This document shows, in pieces, positions 5,801-7,358 of a stretch of DNA of 7,358 bases (the first letter of the stretch is position 1; every line of letters starts with the position of its first letter). The position numbers and the translations under genes are program-made. The DNA is from Thermoplasmatota archaeon (GTDB lineage: Archaea; Thermoplasmatota; Penumbrarchaeia; Penumbrarchaeales; Penumbrarchaeaceae). Where the stretch lies: the NCBI GenBank assembly GCA_016929175.1, contig JAFGJI010000247.1, positions 1 to 7,358 on the forward strand. Direction: 5' to 3'. The notes below the pieces were generated by a model that did not search any database, was not told where the DNA came from, and saw only the letters and a program-made list of their open reading frames with translations.

Positions 5801-7358
5801 TGGAGGAGAACGAGGAGGACGTGGCTCTGATCAATACACATGGTTCGCTTCTTCCCCTTCCGGAGATGTACGTAGATGAATTCAAAGGTGGAAAGGACAC
5901 CATTCTGCTGATGCATTTCAACGAGTACAATGATAAACCCCAGGACAGCACCTCTCTGGGCAATTTCATCGAGGATTTCCCCAAATCCAGAAAACCCAAC
6001 AATGCCTTCTGGATACAGAACCAGGGCCCGAGAGGCATGGACGGATCAAGATATCTGCCGTTCTTCATCAACGGCCTTGCGGAGCTGCCTGCGGACATAG
6101 GGAGCACACCACAGTATATGGCAAGCGGGCTCGAGTTCACGATGAACCTCAAGATAATGGACCTGCCCTCGAAGAACGATTATGCCCAGATGGCATCTTT
6201 CTGGGACCGGGATACCCTCAACGAGACATTCTGGTCGATGAGGCTGTGGAACGACAGGGCGGACAGCGGGGAGGTCGAGCTGGAAATAGCGCTCGAGGAC
6301 TCCACGGGCTGGAAGAGCGTTTTCTTCGCTCTTCCGTATGATGAAGGGTTCAACATCGGGGAATGGATGACACTCCTTGTATCGATCGATAGAACGACCC
6401 CGGGAAATGCTGTTAAGGTCGAGCTCATCAACAGGTTCGGTTATACTGTCGAGAACTTCCACGGGAGCCTGACCGTGGACAGCAGTATGGATGTCAGAGC
6501 CATGGACGACCTGCTCCTGGCGAACAATGACAACAACGGCTCCCTTTCATGGAGGGCAAGACCTCTTGAGGCGATCCTCTATTCGGTCGAGTATTATCTT
6601 GAGGGGGGCTCGGGGACCATTTACAGTGATACGTGGGACTTTTCCTCGGATCAACCCAAACTCAGTGTGAGCAGCTACTACGATCGGACCGGTCGAATAT
6701 ACGGTTCCATATATACCGGAGATGACGTCTACAAACCACAGTTCATCACTTCGTATACTTTCCAGGGGGACAAGTGGCTCGAGGTCAAGGGAAACAGAAA
6801 ACAGGAACTCCAGGAGTTCACGCTCGAGTTCCTGATGAGAGTGGACCATAATCCGTCCGACGGCGAGGTCTGGACCCTTGTTTCAAGGGGACTTGAGGGA
6901 AATAGAACAGGATTCCTTGTCGAACTTGAGGGGGATGGTGCCGACAGCAACATCATACGGTTCTCCATCGGAAACGGGGATAGATATTTCAACGTGGAGC
7001 ACGGAGAGGCAGGGCTTTCGGCACTCTCTCTCGGAGAATGGCACAAGATATGCGCTCTATACGACGGATCCGACATGGTACTCCAGATAGATGGCCAGGA
7101 GGTCGAGGTCCTGGATGCCGGGACGAACATCGTCTACGATCAGTCCCCGATCTACATAGGAGGCTATCCCTCATCGAATGAATTCGTGGGAATGATCGAT
7201 GAGCTTATTCTATCCAAGGGGATAGATAACACGAACCACAACATAAAGTACCAGACCTGGCTGGCACTGATATCGACCTGGATATCCAGCTCCAATTCCG
7301 TCTGGGTAAATCCCACAGGGTATCCCATGGGCTATATCGGTCTGGAAGATGTGCTCCC
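2827..7358 (+). CDS. Giant multidomain surface protein: beta-propeller, CARDB-like, membrane hairpin, alpha/beta and LamG domains; C-terminus beyond window
   Basis: One frame runs without a stop from the ATG at 2827 to the edge, 1510 complete codons; the 3' end is missing. An in-frame TAA at 2815-2817 makes this the first start, and it is needed for the hydrophobic residues 9-29, a signal peptide or anchor ending VLA. Residues about 40-340 look like a sialidase-type beta-propeller: a full Asp-box S173xD175xG177xTW180 and a degenerate one, SPDGSVW (236-242). Sialidase catalytic residues were not identified, so enzyme activity is not claimed. Residues about 346-450 (VTIRNTGN, then LDPGEE) fit a CARDB/NEW3 beta-sandwich. 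Residues 462-551 are Asp-rich and enclose DTDSDGMPDWWED and DIDGDNATNLEEY, calcium-loop motifs of TSP3/dockerin type. Hydrophobic segments at 556-579 and 594-612 flank a short basic loop (R580, K581, K586). Residues 615-935 are probably beta-sandwich domains that I cannot assign. Residues 939-1019 are an alpha/beta domain with INTHG (1002-1006). LamG-like modules lie at about 1025-1262 and 1309-1465 (GEWHK, then IDGQE, then GMIDELIL). VNPTGYP (1494-1500) may complete the alpha/beta fold. A role in surface binding is inferred. Confidence 0.92.
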   Translation, partial: MSLFGIRKVILGAVIGLTLVVSSFIFVLASEGTTLERMDDQEWDLDGCIDEDGIVHIVHSTQEGLMFSDYHGGVMENSRSITDEDAEQAAMIYTQDSFFLIAYIVEADFFNTAIRMIRYDGSDVLDRWTILEDASYHNPALSYFKGSLYLVFEQGGSADGSVGFSSDIAIVSSADDGDTWSEPTVLFRSDLDEMVPSLAVFNGRLFVSFIQTQGEEVTHQGNAWEAEDDAILISSSPDGSVWTEPYRVSYDIARIEDPAIINYKDRLALAWVTNIGGYGIENTESIATCLYDGYMWSDQIIFQTRHPNDLVPLLISYTDYLIDDGQNVPAYLQEFSDLEKTERDPNFEISDQEWEIQSSTTKEIFRKNVTIRNTGNSLLIGHVEVPKSTDNIVVSSSTYEFDLDPGEEMVLNLQVEADYPGNYDLTVFFRSNDAENRVVPYFITVSIEGQMEDFFSNFPVIEPDDDDDVIDDDIVDDDDENDTDSDGMPDWWEDNYGLNRTDPADAAGDIDGDNATNLEEYIAGTDPTDPNDVPADDDTVDDDIVDDDTHDKKGVDLFIIILMTVIILVVILIVVLLIVRKLNSTKEGDLSAEMAIFFVLLLLVAGMAPFISNAQEVEEIKLIDEEIGEFAKSRMNITEPLSVTSSIAIGTRFETESLEMYSQFTIVSQVFETGGKVIDGIYFHAMNPSPREVPIDISIRDLGTNKIIGRGRVMISGDMKEYIVEFDNRENVDTCEVEFSTRQIYTPDEKLEVRIGCIANSGLNVSRVLKYSQRFPIQTGKITQIDRYNTDTIALGARYLDPKVFMMDFHMDKKALLLDKEDDIINGSFVIANDLEQDIAVRVKLVCYDAAGNEYPIANQFLDLEARNLSGQLIFEVPRDLGFTEGRHVIVAGIYYQDQLIFRFGDEPFEMYSTAFLVSYRRIKDVSVLPTDRIRPGGHINFAVLKIDHIAREVNDQQLAEIKDKLQDVAEEYALSYTWKEVTDISEFTRMMEENEEDVALINTHGSLLPLPEMYVDEFKGGKDTILLMHFNEYNDKPQDSTSLGNFIEDFPKSRKPNNAFWIQNQGPRGMDGSRYLPFFINGLAELPADIGSTPQYMASGLEFTMNLKIMDLPSKNDYAQMASFWDRDTLNETFWSMRLWNDRADSGEVELEIALEDSTGWKSVFFALPYDEGFNIGEWMTLLVSIDRTTPGNAVKVELINRFGYTVENFHGSLTVDSSMDVRAMDDLLLANNDNNGSLSWRARPLEAILYSVEYYLEGGSGTIYSDTWDFSSDQPKLSVSSYYDRTGRIYGSIYTGDDVYKPQFITSYTFQGDKWLEVKGNRKQELQEFTLEFLMRVDHNPSDGEVWTLVSRGLEGNRTGFLVELEGDGADSNIIRFSIGNGDRYFNVEHGEAGLSALSLGEWHKICALYDGSDMVLQIDGQEVEVLDAGTNIVYDQSPIYIGGYPSSNEFVGMIDELILSKGIDNTNHNIKYQTWLALISTWISSSNSVWVNPTGYPMGYIGLEDVL

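Overview
The window holds two very long, divergently transcribed genes for secreted or surface-anchored proteins, separated by a 266-bp AT-rich intergenic region. Both genes run off the window edges, so neither C-terminus is visible. I see no RNA gene, insertion sequence, CRISPR array or terminator.

The organism is probably an archaeon. The intergenic region carries an archaeal-type TATA element in front of each gene. The rightward gene has its element about 28 nt before its ATG and no Shine-Dalgarno sequence, which is the arrangement of a leaderless archaeal transcript. AGG is the favoured arginine codon, ATA is a common isoleucine codon, and the rightward protein has long Asp-rich linkers around a calcium-binding-type repeat next to a membrane segment. 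Together these resemble large surface proteins of Thermoplasmatota-type archaea. That placement is an inference from style, not from a marker gene, and some bacteria also use Asp-rich linkers.

Left part (1-2560, minus strand): at least 853 residues of an exported protein. It has a signal peptide, a conserved N-terminal cap, and 18 recognisable GLUG-type repeats (IGGLIGYN-like) plus one degenerate one. A family-typical closing segment follows, and then what may be the start of another extracellular domain at the window edge. It is probably a beta-solenoid surface or adhesion protein.

Middle (2561-2826): the shared regulatory region, with one promoter per gene, a central palindrome and small repeats.

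Right part (2827-7358, plus strand): at least 1510 residues in one uninterrupted frame. In order these are a signal peptide or anchor, a sialidase-like beta-propeller with an Asp-box, a CARDB/NEW3-like beta-sandwich, an Asp-rich linker with a TSP3/dockerin-like calcium motif, and two adjacent hydrophobic segments forming a membrane hairpin. After the hairpin come unassigned probable beta-sandwich domains, an alpha/beta domain, and two LamG (concanavalin A-like) modules that appear to be inserted into that alpha/beta domain. The hairpin looks like the C-terminal anchor of one surface protein joined to the signal peptide of another. This is the most interesting feature of the window.

The two products may work together at the cell surface in binding carbohydrates, proteins or other cells. 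They share an intergenic region and a domain style, but nothing in the sequence proves a joint function.
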